Positions 9,350-18,696 of a DNA stretch of 52,828 nucleotides are shown piece after piece. Numbering within the stretch: the stretch's first letter is position 1; each line of letters starts with the position of its first letter. The stretch covers positions 1 through 52,828 of the forward strand of contig LUUF01000055.1 of the NCBI GenBank assembly GCA_001644045.1, given 5' to 3'. Source of the stretch: Methylomonas methanica. Its GTDB lineage: Bacteria > Pseudomonadota > Gammaproteobacteria > Methylococcales > Methylomonadaceae. The notes beneath the pieces are model-generated. The model was not told where the DNA came from, ran no database searches, and was given only the letters and a program-made list of their open reading frames with translations. The translations under genes were made by a program, and so were the position numbers.

Positions 9350-11415
9350 GATTGCAATTTGGAAATATCGGCGATTTTCAGAAATTGATTGGACAATTTG
9401 GCCAATAATGCCAAGCGGCTGTTGCGTAAAGCTTCGTCGTTGGTATTAACCATCACGTTATCGAAAAACGCATCAACACTGTCACGCAATTGCGCCAGTC
9501 GGCTTAATGCCAGCGGATAATTCTGTTCGGCCAACAGCGGCAAGATGTCGGTTTCCGATTGCTCGGCAGCGGCCAGCAAGTTTTTTTCGGCTGCCTCAAC
9601 CAAAGTGCCAATGGTCTCCGTAGGCGCTTGATCCGATTTTTTCAGGATGTTGATAATCCGCTTGTTCGCGGCCGCCAGACTTTCCGCTTCCGGCAAGGCT
9701 CTAAAGCTTTGCACCGCGCGAATACGCAGCATAAAATCCAGAGGGCTAGTCGGATTGACAGCCAGTACCGCCTCGAATTCGTGGCTGGTATAGCCTTGAT
9801 CCAGACAATAGCCTTTTAAACGGTCGAACAGAAACGCGATCAGCTTTTGCCTGGTTTCAGCTTTATTAAAGCCGTGGCTGAATTGATCCAGCGCCGCATC
9901 CAGCAGTTCCACTACATCCAATGCAATACCGTTTTCGATCAACACCCGTAAAATGCCCAGCGTGGCCCGGCGCAAGGCGTAAGGGTCCTTGTCGCCGGTT
10001 GGGATCAAGCCGGCGCTGAAAATACCGGCCAAAGTGTCGATTTTTTCCGCCAACGCCAACGCCTGCCCGATTTGACCGCTCGGCGTCGCACCGCCGGATT
10101 GCTTGGGATAATAATGTTCTTCCAAGGCTAAAGCCACGTCGGCATGTTCGCCGTCGGCCGCCGCGTAATAGCGGCCCATCGTGCCTTGCAGGTTGGCGAA
10201 TTCGCCGACCATATTAGTCATCAAATCAGTTTTGGCCAGCAAAGCGGCCCTTCTGGCAAGCTCCACGTCGGCACCCAATTTTTCGGCAATCAAAGCCGCT
10301 AGCTTGGCTACGCGCTCGGTTTTATCGAATAAGGTGCCCAGATCTTTTTGGAAAACGATGCTTTTCAGGCTCTCAACCCGATCGGCCAGCGATTGTTTTC
10401 TATCCTGTTTCCAGAAAAACTCGGCGTCGACCAAACGTGGCAAGACCACGCGCTCATTACCTTGGCGGATGGAGTCCGGGTTGGAGCTTTCGATATTGGC
10501 GAAGGTAATGAAATGTGGCAACAATCGGCCCGCAGCATTTTTAACCGGAAAATATTTCTGGTTGGCCTGCATGGTGGTGATCAACACCTCCTGCGGCAAC
10601 TCCAGAAAACGCGCATCGAAATTACCCACGACCGGCACCGGCCATTCGTTTAATGCCGCCACTTCTTCCAGCAAATCGTCTTCGATATGGGCGATACCGC
10701 CGACGTTGCTGGCAGCCTGATTCGCCGCATCGCGAATAATGGTCATGCGTTCTTCGAAGTCGGCCAGCACCTTGCCATGCTGTTTCAGAATATCCAGATA
10801 TTCGTGCGGACTGCCGATGCTCAAATCCAGTGGCGAATGAAAACGATGGCCGCGGGTGACGCGGCCGGTGGTGCGGCCGAGAATATCGGTAATCAGAATT
10901 TCCGCGCCGAACAGCAGTACCGCCCAATGCACCGGTCGGGCAAACTCTGCGTCGAAACTGCCCCAACGCATACGTTTAGCGATCGGCAAATTATTCAGAC
11001 TTTTGCGGATGATGTCCGGAATCAATTCTGCGGTTGCCTGGCCTTTCACCGCCTGTTTGAAGATCAGCCAAGAACCCTTGTCGGTTTCCAGTTTTTCCAA
11101 TTCGTCAAAGCTGGCACCGCAACTAGCGGCAAAACCCAGCGCCGCCTTGCTCGGCGTACCGTCGGGACCGTACGCCGCCTGAATTGCCGGGCCGCGCTTT
11201 TCCACGACTTTGTCGGCCTGGAAGGTTTGTACATCGTCGATCAATACCGCCAAACGGCGCGGCGTCGCATAGGCGCGGCCTTGGTTGTAGCTCAAACCAG
11301 CTTCTTGCAAGCCGGCCATAATGTTGTCCAGTAAGGCCTGGCTGAGTTTTTTCAAGGACTTCGGCGGCAATTCCTCGCAGCCCAGTTCGAACAATAAATG
11401 ATTAGTCTCGGTCAT
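9346..11415 (-). CDS. glyS: Glycine--tRNA ligase beta subunit
   Basis: The 689-residue beta chain of the bacterial alpha2beta2 glycyl-tRNA synthetase, which binds and helps recognise tRNA-Gly. The N-terminus LLFELGCEELPP is the family hallmark. The middle HD-like region and the C-terminal helical anticodon-binding region (DALR-like) are intact, and the length matches E. coli GlyS (689). The start ATG at 11415 lies 1 base after the glyQ stop, so the two subunits are coupled. Confidence is high. Confidence 0.97.
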   Translation of the reverse strand: MTETNHLLFELGCEELPPKSLKKLSQALLDNIMAGLQEAGLSYNQGRAYATPRRLAVLIDDVQTFQADKVVEKRGPAIQAAYGPDGTPSKAALGFAASCGASFDELEKLETDKGSWLIFKQAVKGQATAELIPDIIRKSLNNLPIAKRMRWGSFDAEFARPVHWAVLLFGAEILITDILGRTTGRVTRGHRFHSPLDLSIGSPHEYLDILKQHGKVLADFEERMTIIRDAANQAASNVGGIAHIEDDLLEEVAALNEWPVPVVGNFDARFLELPQEVLITTMQANQKYFPVKNAAGRLLPHFITFANIESSNPDSIRQGNERVVLPRLVDAEFFWKQDRKQSLADRVESLKSIVFQKDLGTLFDKTERVAKLAALIAEKLGADVELARRAALLAKTDLMTNMVGEFANLQGTMGRYYAAADGEHADVALALEEHYYPKQSGGATPSGQIGQALALAEKIDTLAGIFSAGLIPTGDKDPYALRRATLGILRVLIENGIALDVVELLDAALDQFSHGFNKAETRQKLIAFLFDRLKGYCLDQGYTSHEFEAVLAVNPTSPLDFMLRIRAVQSFRALPEAESLAAANKRIINILKKSDQAPTETIGTLVEAAEKNLLAAAEQSETDILPLLAEQNYPLALSRLAQLRDSVDAFFDNVMVNTNDEALRNSRLALLAKLSNQFLKIADISKLQS

Positions 11416-11416
11416 G

Positions 11417-12331
11417 TTACGCTCCCTGTCTGGCGAGGATCGGAAAGCCCAGCGCTTCCCGGCGGTTGTAATAGGCTTCGGCGACCGATTTAGCCATGTT
11501 GCGTACCCGTAAGATGTAACGTTGACGCTCGGTCACCGAGATGGCGTGGCGGGCGTCGAGCAAGTTAAAGGAATGCGAGGCTTTTAAGACCATTTCGTAA
11601 GCCGGCAACGGCAGGTTTTTTTCCAACAGCATCAGGCATTCGCGTTCGTAGGTGTCGAAGCACTGGAACAGGAAATCGACGTTGGCGTGGTCGAAGTTGA
11701 ACTCGGACATCTCGACTTCGTTTTGATGGAACACGTCACCATAGGTCACAACGCCTTGCGGGCCGCGGGTCCAGACCAAGTCGTACACAGACTCCACGCC
11801 TTGCAGATACATCGCAATCCGCTCGAGGCCGTAGGTAATTTCGCCGCTAACAGGTCGGCATTCCAGGCCGCCCACTTGTTGGAAATAAGTAAATTGTGTC
11901 ACTTCCATGCCGTTCAGCCAGACTTCCCAGCCCAGGCCCCAGGCGCCCAGAGTTGGAGACTCCCAGTTGTCTTCGACGAAACGAATATCATGCTCCAGCA
12001 AATCCAGGCCCAAATGCCGCAATGAACCCAGATACAATTCCTGGATATTGTCCGGCGAGGGCTTCATGATTACCTGGAATTGGTAATAATGCTGCAAGCG
12101 GTTGGGGTTTTCGCCGTAACGGCCATCGGTCGGGCGGCGCGAAGGCTGTACGTAAGCCGAGTTCCAAGGCTCCGGGCCGATGGCACGTAAGAACGTGGCG
12201 GGGTGGAAGGTACCGGCGCCGACTTCCTGATCCAAAGGCTGCAACAACACACAACCCTGATTCGACCAGTATTCCTGCAAGGTCAGAATCAGGCCCTGAA
12301 AAGTAGAGACATCGTTTTTGCTAATCGACAC
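11417..12331 (-). CDS. glyQ: Glycine--tRNA ligase alpha subunit
   Basis: The catalytic alpha chain, charging tRNA-Gly with glycine. Residues from [16 protein letters not shown] onward, including the class II motif region [12 protein letters not shown] and '[16 protein letters not shown]', are unmistakable. I chose the GTG at 12331 (304 residues, the usual family size). The open frame extends to an ATG at 12460, but that part has no family similarity and lies upstream of a -10-like TACAAT at 12366-12371, so it is probably untranscribed. A GTG at 12343 is the alternative start. First gene of glyQ-glyS-gmhB-plsC. Confidence 0.95.
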   Translation of the reverse strand: MSISKNDVSTFQGLILTLQEYWSNQGCVLLQPLDQEVGAGTFHPATFLRAIGPEPWNSAYVQPSRRPTDGRYGENPNRLQHYYQFQVIMKPSPDNIQELYLGSLRHLGLDLLEHDIRFVEDNWESPTLGAWGLGWEVWLNGMEVTQFTYFQQVGGLECRPVSGEITYGLERIAMYLQGVESVYDLVWTRGPQGVVTYGDVFHQNEVEMSEFNFDHANVDFLFQCFDTYERECLMLLEKNLPLPAYEMVLKASHSFNLLDARHAISVTERQRYILRVRNMAKSVAEAYYNRREALGFPILARQGA

Positions 12332-12365
12332 GTCGGGAGCCACTTGATAGATAAAAAATGTTCTT

Positions 12366-12371
12366 ATTGTA
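12366..12371 (-). promoter_or_regulatory. Probable -10 box of the glyQ operon
   Basis: TACAAT on the minus strand, about 35 bases before the chosen GTG start of glyQ. No convincing -35 was found. The main value is that it argues against the long upstream extension of glyQ. Confidence 0.4.
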
Positions 12372-12638
12372 CCTGAAAAGCGTCTGCCAGACAGGCAGCA
12401 AGGGGGGTTAAGGAATCCCGGCTTAAGCCAATTAACCTTGCTCGGCGCATGCGGGAGCATTCTTTATCGGCGACAAATTTCGGCTTAAACTCATCCAAAA
12501 TAAACTTTGAGACGCAGCGCACCATAAATATAGGCAGGCCCCTGACTTGATTTTATCGAGTCAACACAACTATGCCCGTTAGAGTATTTACGGAGATGTC
12601 TAGATTGACTTAATCCAGAGCCAAAGAAAGGAGTGAAA

Positions 12639-13082
12639 ATGGAAATAAACCTAGCCAGCGAGACCGATATCCCGGCGCTGTGCCAACTATTGAGCGAGCT
12701 GTTCGGCCAAGAAGCGGAGTTTCAGCCGGATTATGCGACCCAAAGCCAGGGCTTGAGGCTGATCATAGCCGACCCGGCCATCGGCCATATCTTGGTGGCG
12801 CGAACCGAAAATCGGATTGTCGGCATGGTCAATCTGCTTTACACAGTCTCCACCGCACTGGGCGGCCGAGTGGCTTGGCTGGAAGACATGACGGTGTTAA
12901 GCGGTGCGCGCGGCAACGGTGTCGGCAGCCTATTGTTGGAGCGCGCGGTGGAATTTGCCCGGCAAAATGGTTGCCACCGACTGACCTTGTTGACCGATGC
13001 CGATAATTTGCAAGCTCAGCGGTTTTATCAGCGGCAGGGATTTAAGGCTTCGGGAATGTTGCCAATGCGCTTGATTTTTTGA
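12639..13082 (+). CDS. GNAT family N-acetyltransferase
   Basis: A 147-residue acetyltransferase of the GNAT fold. Motif A, the acetyl-CoA pyrophosphate-binding loop, is seen as RGNGVGSLLLERA (about 95-107). Motif B contains FYQRQGF (about 128-134), and the beta-4 strand WLEDMTVL precedes motif A. The substrate cannot be predicted. The ATG at 12639 sits 5 bases after AAGGAG (12628-12633). The upstream GTG at 12633 overlaps that ribosome site and is unlikely. Confidence 0.88.
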   Translation: MEINLASETDIPALCQLLSELFGQEAEFQPDYATQSQGLRLIIADPAIGHILVARTENRIVGMVNLLYTVSTALGGRVAWLEDMTVLSGARGNGVGSLLLERAVEFARQNGCHRLTLLTDADNLQAQRFYQRQGFKASGMLPMRLIF

Positions 13083-13147
13083 ATGTCGCTACCGAATTGC
13101 ACAAGGATAAGCCGGGATTTACCGCCGCGCGCAAACCACTTGGCAAC

Positions 13148-13714
13148 TTAATCTTTAACCGCCTCGACCTGGATGAATACCTTCACCTCATCGCCCACCG
13201 CCGGCACATATTTGTCGATACCAAACTCCGAGCGTTTTATCGTGCCAACCGCATCGGCGCCGCAGGTGTACTTCAATCTGATGGCATTCATTCCACAGTA
13301 AAAGCGTTCGACATTCAGGTGTACAGGCTTGCTGGCGCCGTGTAAGGTCAAGATACCGTCCGCGCCGACCAGTTTCTCACCCTGAAAACTGAGCTTGTCG
13401 GATTTGAAAGTCATCGCCGGATATTGCGCGCTATCGAAAAAATCCTTGCCGCGCAAATGCTCTTCCAACTCTGCCAAACCGGTACTGATCGAAGCGGTGT
13501 TAACGCTGATGTCTATGCTGCCTTTACCTGCCGCGGCATCCAATGTCACTTTACCGCTGGTTTCGTTAAAGCGGCCGCGTTGCGTGGAAAACCCGAGATG
13601 GCTAATCTCGAAGCTCGGGAAGGTGTGATGACTGTCGATGGTATAACTATCGGCGGCCAGCACGCTAAAACTCAACAGGCTGGCGGCGCTTACGGCACAT
13701 AGTTTTCTAATCAT
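13148..13714 (-). CDS. YceI family periplasmic protein
   Basis: A 188-residue secreted protein of the YceI (lipocalin-like, isoprenoid-binding) family. It has a signal peptide (MIRKLCAVSAASLLSFSVLA, cleavage before ADSYTID), followed by the family pattern DSxHT-F-ISHLGFS-RGRF near residues 28-50, 'HLRGKDFFD' near 85 and 'GKLTLHG' type strands (ILTLHGASKP). A pair of cysteines (YCGMNAIRLKYTC) near the C-terminus is not in every homologue. The ATG at 13714 is correctly spaced from AAAGGAG. The ATG at 13720 abuts it. Role unknown, often linked to lipid or quinone binding. Confidence 0.9.
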   Translation of the reverse strand: MIRKLCAVSAASLLSFSVLAADSYTIDSHHTFPSFEISHLGFSTQRGRFNETSGKVTLDAAAGKGSIDISVNTASISTGLAELEEHLRGKDFFDSAQYPAMTFKSDKLSFQGEKLVGADGILTLHGASKPVHLNVERFYCGMNAIRLKYTCGADAVGTIKRSEFGIDKYVPAVGDEVKVFIQVEAVKD

Positions 13715-13820
13715 GATCATCTCCTTTGTGGGTTAAAAAGCGAGCGGCACTGCATTATTGCAGAGACTTTGTGATAATAGATCAGGTTTAACTCTATCAC
13801 CTTGGCCATTTGCCGCTCTC

Positions 13821-14165
13821 ATGCAACGAATCTATTACTATTACGCGGCCTTGATCGGCTTTTTCGGCCTGTTTTTATTATTAATGGCCTGGCACACATT
13901 ATTATCGCCATCAAACAAGCTGCCAACTGCATTGTTGCTGTTAATTTCGGCCGGACCGTTATTGCTGCCGTTTAAAGGCTTATTGAACCGCGACCTGAAA
14001 AGCTGCACCTGGATGAGTTATTTGAGTCTGCCGTATTTCGCTCATGGCACTGCCGAAGCCTATGTGAATCAAATAGAACGACCTTATGCGCTGCTGGAAG
14101 TGCTGTTTAGCCTGCTGCTATGTTTCGGCGCAGGTTTGTATGTCTATAAGGCGGAAAAAGCCTGA
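13821..14165 (+). CDS. DUF2069 family inner-membrane protein
   Basis: A 114-residue protein with four hydrophobic segments (about 5-25, 35-52, 60-72, 88-108) and the conserved cluster of the DUF2069 family, including a central 'YFAHGTAEAY' motif and the 'PYALLEVLFSLLLCFGAGLYV' type last helix. Function unknown. The start ATG at 13821 matches the expected N-terminus. The open frame upstream lacks membrane character. The hda gene starts 11 bases downstream, a linkage common in gammaproteobacteria. Confidence 0.85.
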   Translation: MQRIYYYYAALIGFFGLFLLLMAWHTLLSPSNKLPTALLLLISAGPLLLPFKGLLNRDLKSCTWMSYLSLPYFAHGTAEAYVNQIERPYALLEVLFSLLLCFGAGLYVYKAEKA

Positions 14166-14176
14166 GCATTACCGGC

Positions 14177-14869
14177 ATGCAAGTCCCGTTACAGTTCGAG
14201 TTTCAGAGCAACCAGACCTTTGCCAGCTTTTTTCCCGGCAATAACGCCGAAATCGTCGCTCAATTGCAGGCTCTGGCCGCAAACGGCGAGGAGCAGCAGA
14301 TTTTTGTCTGGGGCGATGCCGGTAGCGGTAAGAGCCATTTATTACAGGCTTGTTGTCAGCAAGCCAAGCTGGCGGGAAAAGATCCGTTCTATTTGGCTTT
14401 TGACGCTGACAACTTGCCGGCACCGACCTTGCTGGAAGGACTGGAAGATCTGGAACTGGTCTGTTTCGACAATATTCAAATGCTTGCCGGCCATCTCGAC
14501 TGGGAACACGCATTGTTCGCTTTTTATAATACGCATAGACAGAACAATCATAAATTGCTGCTGGCCGCCGATTGCCCGCCGAAGTTTTTAGGGTTCGATC
14601 TACCCGACCTGAAAACCCGGATGGCTTGGGGACTGACCTTAAAGATTCAGCCCTTGCGCGATGACCAGTTAATCGAGGCACTGACTTATAAAGCCCATTT
14701 TTTGGGCTTCGACATTCCGCCGGCGGTAGGGCGGTTTTTGTTGAATCATTATGTTCACGATTTAGCGGCGCTATGGCTGCTCCTGGAAAAAATCGACCGC
14801 GCCACCTTGGCCGCGCAACGCAAATTAACTATTCCGTTTTTAAAGCAGATTCTGGCTGACGAAACATGA
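14177..14869 (+). CDS. hda: DnaA regulatory inactivator Hda
   Basis: A 230-residue AAA+ protein homologous to the ATPase domain of DnaA. With the DNA-loaded sliding clamp, Hda stimulates ATP hydrolysis by DnaA and prevents over-initiation of replication. A clamp-binding-like motif QVPLQF sits at residues 2-7, followed by TFASFFPG (typical Hda), Walker A GDAGSGKSH (46-54), and a Walker B-like LELVCFDNI (about 91-99). Length is as expected. The stop overlaps the panE start by 4 bases. Confidence 0.93.
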   Translation: MQVPLQFEFQSNQTFASFFPGNNAEIVAQLQALAANGEEQQIFVWGDAGSGKSHLLQACCQQAKLAGKDPFYLAFDADNLPAPTLLEGLEDLELVCFDNIQMLAGHLDWEHALFAFYNTHRQNNHKLLLAADCPPKFLGFDLPDLKTRMAWGLTLKIQPLRDDQLIEALTYKAHFLGFDIPPAVGRFLLNHYVHDLAALWLLLEKIDRATLAAQRKLTIPFLKQILADET

Positions 14870-15804
14870 ACGACAAGGTATTGATAGTTGGCGCCGGCGC
14901 CATCGGCGGGTTTTATGGCGGATTGTTAGCCAAGGCCGGCGCCGATGTGTCGGTGGTGTGCCGCTCCGATTATGATGTAGCCAAACACTACGGCTACCGC
15001 ATCGACAGTTACGCCTTGGGCAATTGGCAACTCATGCCAAACCAGGTTTTACGCCACGTATCGGAGTATCAAGGCCAACCGGATTACTTGATTCTATGCA
15101 CCAAGGTCACCGCCGACATCGATCGGGTGACACTGATTCGCGATGCGGTGGCTCCTTGCACGACAATTGTGCTGATCCAGAACGGTGTCGAGATCGAGCG
15201 GGAGCTGCAACAAGCTTTTCCGGACAATCTGTTGGTCAGCGGCTTGGCGTTTATCTGCTGCAACCGGAACGCTCCCGGAGAGATTAGCCACTTGGCTTAT
15301 GGCAAGCTGATCTTGGGTAATCTGTCGGGTAGGCAAGAGCCGAAGACGCAGTATTTGCGCGATTTATTCCTGGGAGCCGGTATCGAATGCGTAATTAGTG
15401 AAGATATTGTCGCCAGCCGCTGGCAAAAGTGCGTCTGGAATGCACCGTTCAATCCGCTATCGGTGTTATCCGGCGGATTGGCAACTCAGGCGATATTGCA
15501 GAATCAGGAAAATTTTGTTCGCCGCGTCATGCGGGAAGTCTGTAGTATTGCCGACGCGTGCGGCCATCCGCTACCGGCCGATATTGTCGAAAATCATATT
15601 GCCCTGACACGTGATATGCCGCCCTACAAAACCAGCATGCTGCTGGATTTCGAACGCGGACATACGATGGAAACCGAGGCCATTCTTGGCAACGCAGTGC
15701 GCGCCGCCCAGCGGCAAAGTGTGGACTGCCCCTGCCTAGAATCGCTTTACGTATTGATGCAACTCCTGGAGTTGCAAATCCGCTCCAGTAGCCTGCTTAA
15801 CTAA
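14866..15804 (+). CDS. panE: 2-dehydropantoate 2-reductase
   Basis: A 312-residue NADPH-dependent ketopantoate reductase of the PanE/ApbA family, making pantoate for pantothenate and coenzyme A. The Rossmann motif GAGAIGGFYGG is at residues 8-18, 'LILCTKV' near 74-80, the catalytic Lys region SRWQKCVWNAPFNPLSVL near 184-201, and the C-terminal EAILGNAVRAA is typical. Start ATG in an ATGA overlap with hda. The family has look-alike dehydrogenases, so the exact substrate is probable rather than proven. Confidence 0.88.
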   Translation: MNDKVLIVGAGAIGGFYGGLLAKAGADVSVVCRSDYDVAKHYGYRIDSYALGNWQLMPNQVLRHVSEYQGQPDYLILCTKVTADIDRVTLIRDAVAPCTTIVLIQNGVEIERELQQAFPDNLLVSGLAFICCNRNAPGEISHLAYGKLILGNLSGRQEPKTQYLRDLFLGAGIECVISEDIVASRWQKCVWNAPFNPLSVLSGGLATQAILQNQENFVRRVMREVCSIADACGHPLPADIVENHIALTRDMPPYKTSMLLDFERGHTMETEAILGNAVRAAQRQSVDCPCLESLYVLMQLLELQIRSSSLLN

Positions 15805-16024
15805 TTCACGCAATTGACATTCTGCTTTTTGTTATTTTTCGGTTAGAATGTGAAGATTTTCATTGACCTTGTCTTTGAAGAAGCCGTGTGAATTTCGCCT
15901 CAGACCCTTGCAAAGCGAAGACCGGCCGCATATTTCGCTAGACTAGCAGCTATGTGATCCACAACCAACCGTGGCAATGGTGCTGGGGTTTAAAAGTTTT
16001 TATGTCCATTTTTAGAGTATAACC

Positions 16025-18130
16025 ATGACTGATCTATCGCTTTACAGAAACATCGGCATCTTCGCTCACGTCGATGCCGGTAAAACCACTACCACCGAGC
16101 GGATTTTGAAGCTGACCGGAAAAATCCACAAAATCGGCGAAGTGCACGATGGCGCGGCGACTACAGACTTCATGGTGCAGGAGCAAGAACGCGGCATCAC
16201 CATTCAATCGGCCGCGACCACCTGTTTTTGGCCGGGCAGCACCAACCAATTCCAGCCGCATCGTTTCAATATCATCGACACCCCGGGGCACGTTGACTTT
16301 ACTATCGAAGTTTATCGTTCCTTGAAAGTGTTGGACGGCGGTGTCGGCGTATTTTGCGGTTCCGGCGGTGTTGAGCCACAATCCGAAACCAACTGGCGTT
16401 ATGCGAACGACTCCAAAGTCTCTCGCGTCATCTACGTCAACAAACTGGACAGACTGGGTGCTAACTTCTACCGCGTCGTCAAACAGGTCGAAGAAGTATT
16501 AGGCGCCAAACCGGTCGTGATGACCCTGCCTATCGGCGAAGAAGAAAATTTTGTCGGCGTAGTCGATTTGCTGACTCGCAAAGCCTGGGTCTGGGATAAC
16601 TCCGGCGACCCATTGAAATACGAAATTAAAGACGTTCCTGCAGATATGGCGGAGCAAGTCGAAGAATGGCGTGCGAAATTGATCGACCAAGTGGCAGATC
16701 AAGACGACGACATCATGGAGAAATATCTGGAAGGCGAAGAGCCTACCATCGAAGAAATCAAACATTGCATCCGCAAAGGTACCATCGCGATGGATTTCTT
16801 CCCGACTTTCTGCGGCTCATCGTTCAAAAATAAAGGTGTGCAGTTGGTACTGGACGGCGTTATCGAGTATTTGCCTAACCCAACCGAAGTCAACCCACAA
16901 CCTGAGACCGATCTGGAAGGCGTTCCAACCGGCGAACACGCGATTGTCGATGCCGACCGTCCATTGCGCGCACTGGTCTTCAAAATCATGGATGACCGTT
17001 TCGGCGCCTTGAACTTTGTCCGCATCTACTCCGGCCGCATCAAAAAAGGCGACACGCTGTTAAATACCTTTACCGGTAAAACCGAGCGTATCGGCCGTAT
17101 GGTGGAAATGCATGCCGACGACCGTAACGAGATCGAAACCGCGCAAGCCGGCGACATCGTGGCCTTGATCGGCTTGAAAAACGTGCAAACCGGCCATACC
17201 CTGTGCGACCCTGACCAACCGGCTACGCTGGAACCGATGGTATTCCCCGATCCTGTTATCTCGATTGCGATTTCGCCAAAAGACAAAGGCAGCAACGAGA
17301 AAATGGGCATCGCGATCGGCAAGATGGTTCAGGAAGATCCGTCTTTCCGCGTCGAAACCGACCAAGAAAGCGGCGAAACCATCATCAAAGGTATGGGCGA
17401 GTTGCATCTGGACATCAAAGTCGACATTTTGCGCCGTACCCATGGCGTAGACGTCAACGTGGGTAAACCACAGGTGGCTTACCGCGAAACTATTACCCAA
17501 CGTATCGAAGACAGCTACACCCACAAAAAGCAATCGGGTGGTTCAGGTCAATACGCGAAAATCGATTACGTCATCGAGCCAGGCGAGGCCGGCAGCGGTT
17601 TTGTTTTCGAATCGCAAGTTACAGGCGGTAACGTGCCTCGCGAATACTGGCCGGCGGTTGAAAAAGGCTTTAAAGCCAGTATCGACAAAGGTGTGTTGGC
17701 AGGTTTCCCTTGCTTGGACTTCAAAGTCATTCTGACCGACGGTGCTTTCCACGCGGTTGACTCCTCGTCCATCGCTTTCGAAATCGCCGCCCGCGCCGCG
17801 TACCGTCAATCGATCCCAAAAGGTAACCCGCAATTGCTGGAACCTATCATGAAAGTTGACGTATTCACTCCAGATGCGCATGTCGGCGACGTGATCGGGG
17901 ACTTGAACCGTCGCCGCGGCATGATCAAATCGCAAGATGCAGGTGTTACCGGCGTCCGTATCAAAGCCGACGTACCGCTGAGCGACATGTTCGGTTACAT
18001 CGGCGATTTGCGTACCATGACTTCAGGTCGCGGTCAGTTCTCCATGGAGTTCTCGCACTACACGGCTTGCCCTCGCAACGTTGCGGAAGAAGTGATCAAA
18101 GAAGTTAAGGAACGTAACAAAGACAAATAA
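16025..18130 (+). CDS. fusA2: Elongation factor G, EF-G2 type
   Basis: A 701-residue translational GTPase with all five EF-G domains: G1 [10 protein letters not shown] (14-23), switch [11 protein letters not shown]4 NKLD, the beta-barrel domain II, and domains III-V ending in [12 protein letters not shown]. The wording of the sequence ([38 protein letters not shown]) is that of the second EF-G found in Vibrio and Shewanella rather than the str-operon FusA. It stands alone with no rpsL, rpsG or tuf nearby, which agrees with a paralogue. Such paralogues may specialise in translocation or ribosome recycling; which applies here is unknown. The 220-base upstream region holds only badly spaced promoter-like boxes. 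Confidence 0.9.
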   Translation: MTDLSLYRNIGIFAHVDAGKTTTTERILKLTGKIHKIGEVHDGAATTDFMVQEQERGITIQSAATTCFWPGSTNQFQPHRFNIIDTPGHVDFTIEVYRSLKVLDGGVGVFCGSGGVEPQSETNWRYANDSKVSRVIYVNKLDRLGANFYRVVKQVEEVLGAKPVVMTLPIGEEENFVGVVDLLTRKAWVWDNSGDPLKYEIKDVPADMAEQVEEWRAKLIDQVADQDDDIMEKYLEGEEPTIEEIKHCIRKGTIAMDFFPTFCGSSFKNKGVQLVLDGVIEYLPNPTEVNPQPETDLEGVPTGEHAIVDADRPLRALVFKIMDDRFGALNFVRIYSGRIKKGDTLLNTFTGKTERIGRMVEMHADDRNEIETAQAGDIVALIGLKNVQTGHTLCDPDQPATLEPMVFPDPVISIAISPKDKGSNEKMGIAIGKMVQEDPSFRVETDQESGETIIKGMGELHLDIKVDILRRTHGVDVNVGKPQVAYRETITQRIEDSYTHKKQSGGSGQYAKIDYVIEPGEAGSGFVFESQVTGGNVPREYWPAVEKGFKASIDKGVLAGFPCLDFKVILTDGAFHAVDSSSIAFEIAARAAYRQSIPKGNPQLLEPIMKVDVFTPDAHVGDVIGDLNRRRGMIKSQDAGVTGVRIKADVPLSDMFGYIGDLRTMTSGRGQFSMEFSHYTACPRNVAEEVIKEVKERNKDK

Positions 18131-18185
18131 GCATTATACGGGCTGGCCTTGTCGGCCTTTACTCTGCTTAATATTGCCGATCAGC

Positions 18186-18217
18186 CACCTGCCGCGTTTA
18201 GCGGCAGGTGCATTTTT
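18186..18217 (+). terminator. Intrinsic terminator after EF-G2
   Basis: A perfect 10-base stem CACCTGCCGC / GCGGCAGGTG with a GTTTA loop, followed by CATTTTT. Separates the EF-G2 gene from the ferredoxin gene. Confidence 0.8.
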
Positions 18218-18278
18218 AACCATAAAGCTTCCGCAATGCACGGCAGCTTGTTCATTTACCTAACCTTGGAAGAACAAT

Positions 18279-18602
18279 ATGGCTTTTGTAATCACCGAAA
18301 ACTGCATCAAATGCAAATTTACCGACTGTGTTGACGTATGCCCCGTCGATTGCTTTCATGAAGGTCCAAATTTTCTGGTTATAGACCCCGACGAATGTAT
18401 CGATTGCACCTTGTGCGAACCCGAATGCCCAGCCAACGCCATCCACGCGGAAGACGAATTGCCCGAAGGTCAAGAACACTTCGCGGCGCTGAACGCGGAA
18501 CTGGCTAAACAATGGCCCATCATCACCGAAGTGAAAGACGCTCTTCCCGATGCCGACGAATGGAACGGCAAATCCGGAAAGTTTGCGTTGTTGGAAAAGT
18601 AA
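18279..18602 (+). CDS. fdxA: FdxA-type 7Fe ferredoxin
   Basis: A 107-residue electron carrier with one [3Fe-4S] and one [4Fe-4S] cluster. The N-terminal half has the cluster motif [17 protein letters not shown] (residues 9-25) and the second motif [12 protein letters not shown] follows at about 40-51. The C-terminal extension (about 55-107, including [11 protein letters not shown]) is the signature of the FdxA group rather than small 8Fe ferredoxins. A GGAAG ribosome site precedes the ATG. Redox partners are not evident from the neighbours. Confidence 0.93.
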   Translation: MAFVITENCIKCKFTDCVDVCPVDCFHEGPNFLVIDPDECIDCTLCEPECPANAIHAEDELPEGQEHFAALNAELAKQWPIITEVKDALPDADEWNGKSGKFALLEK

Positions 18603-18631
18603 GATCCTATATTAGATCACGCGATGACGAA

Positions 18632-18665
18632 CCAACGCCCTTCCTAGCTGAAAGGGCATTGGTTC
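18632..18665. terminator. Possible hairpin between convergent genes
   Basis: AACCAACGCCCTT and AAGGGCATTGGTT pair with one mismatch between the 3' ends of fdxA and the opposing RRM-like/DUF3240 gene. No T run is seen, so termination is uncertain. Confidence 0.3.
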
Positions 18666-18696
18666 AACTCATCGTTAAAGCACAGCCGTTTAATAG

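Noticed and set aside
15814..15849. TTGACA and TAGAAT boxes upstream of EF-G2
   Set aside because: The spacer is 24 bases, too long for a sigma-70 promoter. The true promoter of this gene was not found.
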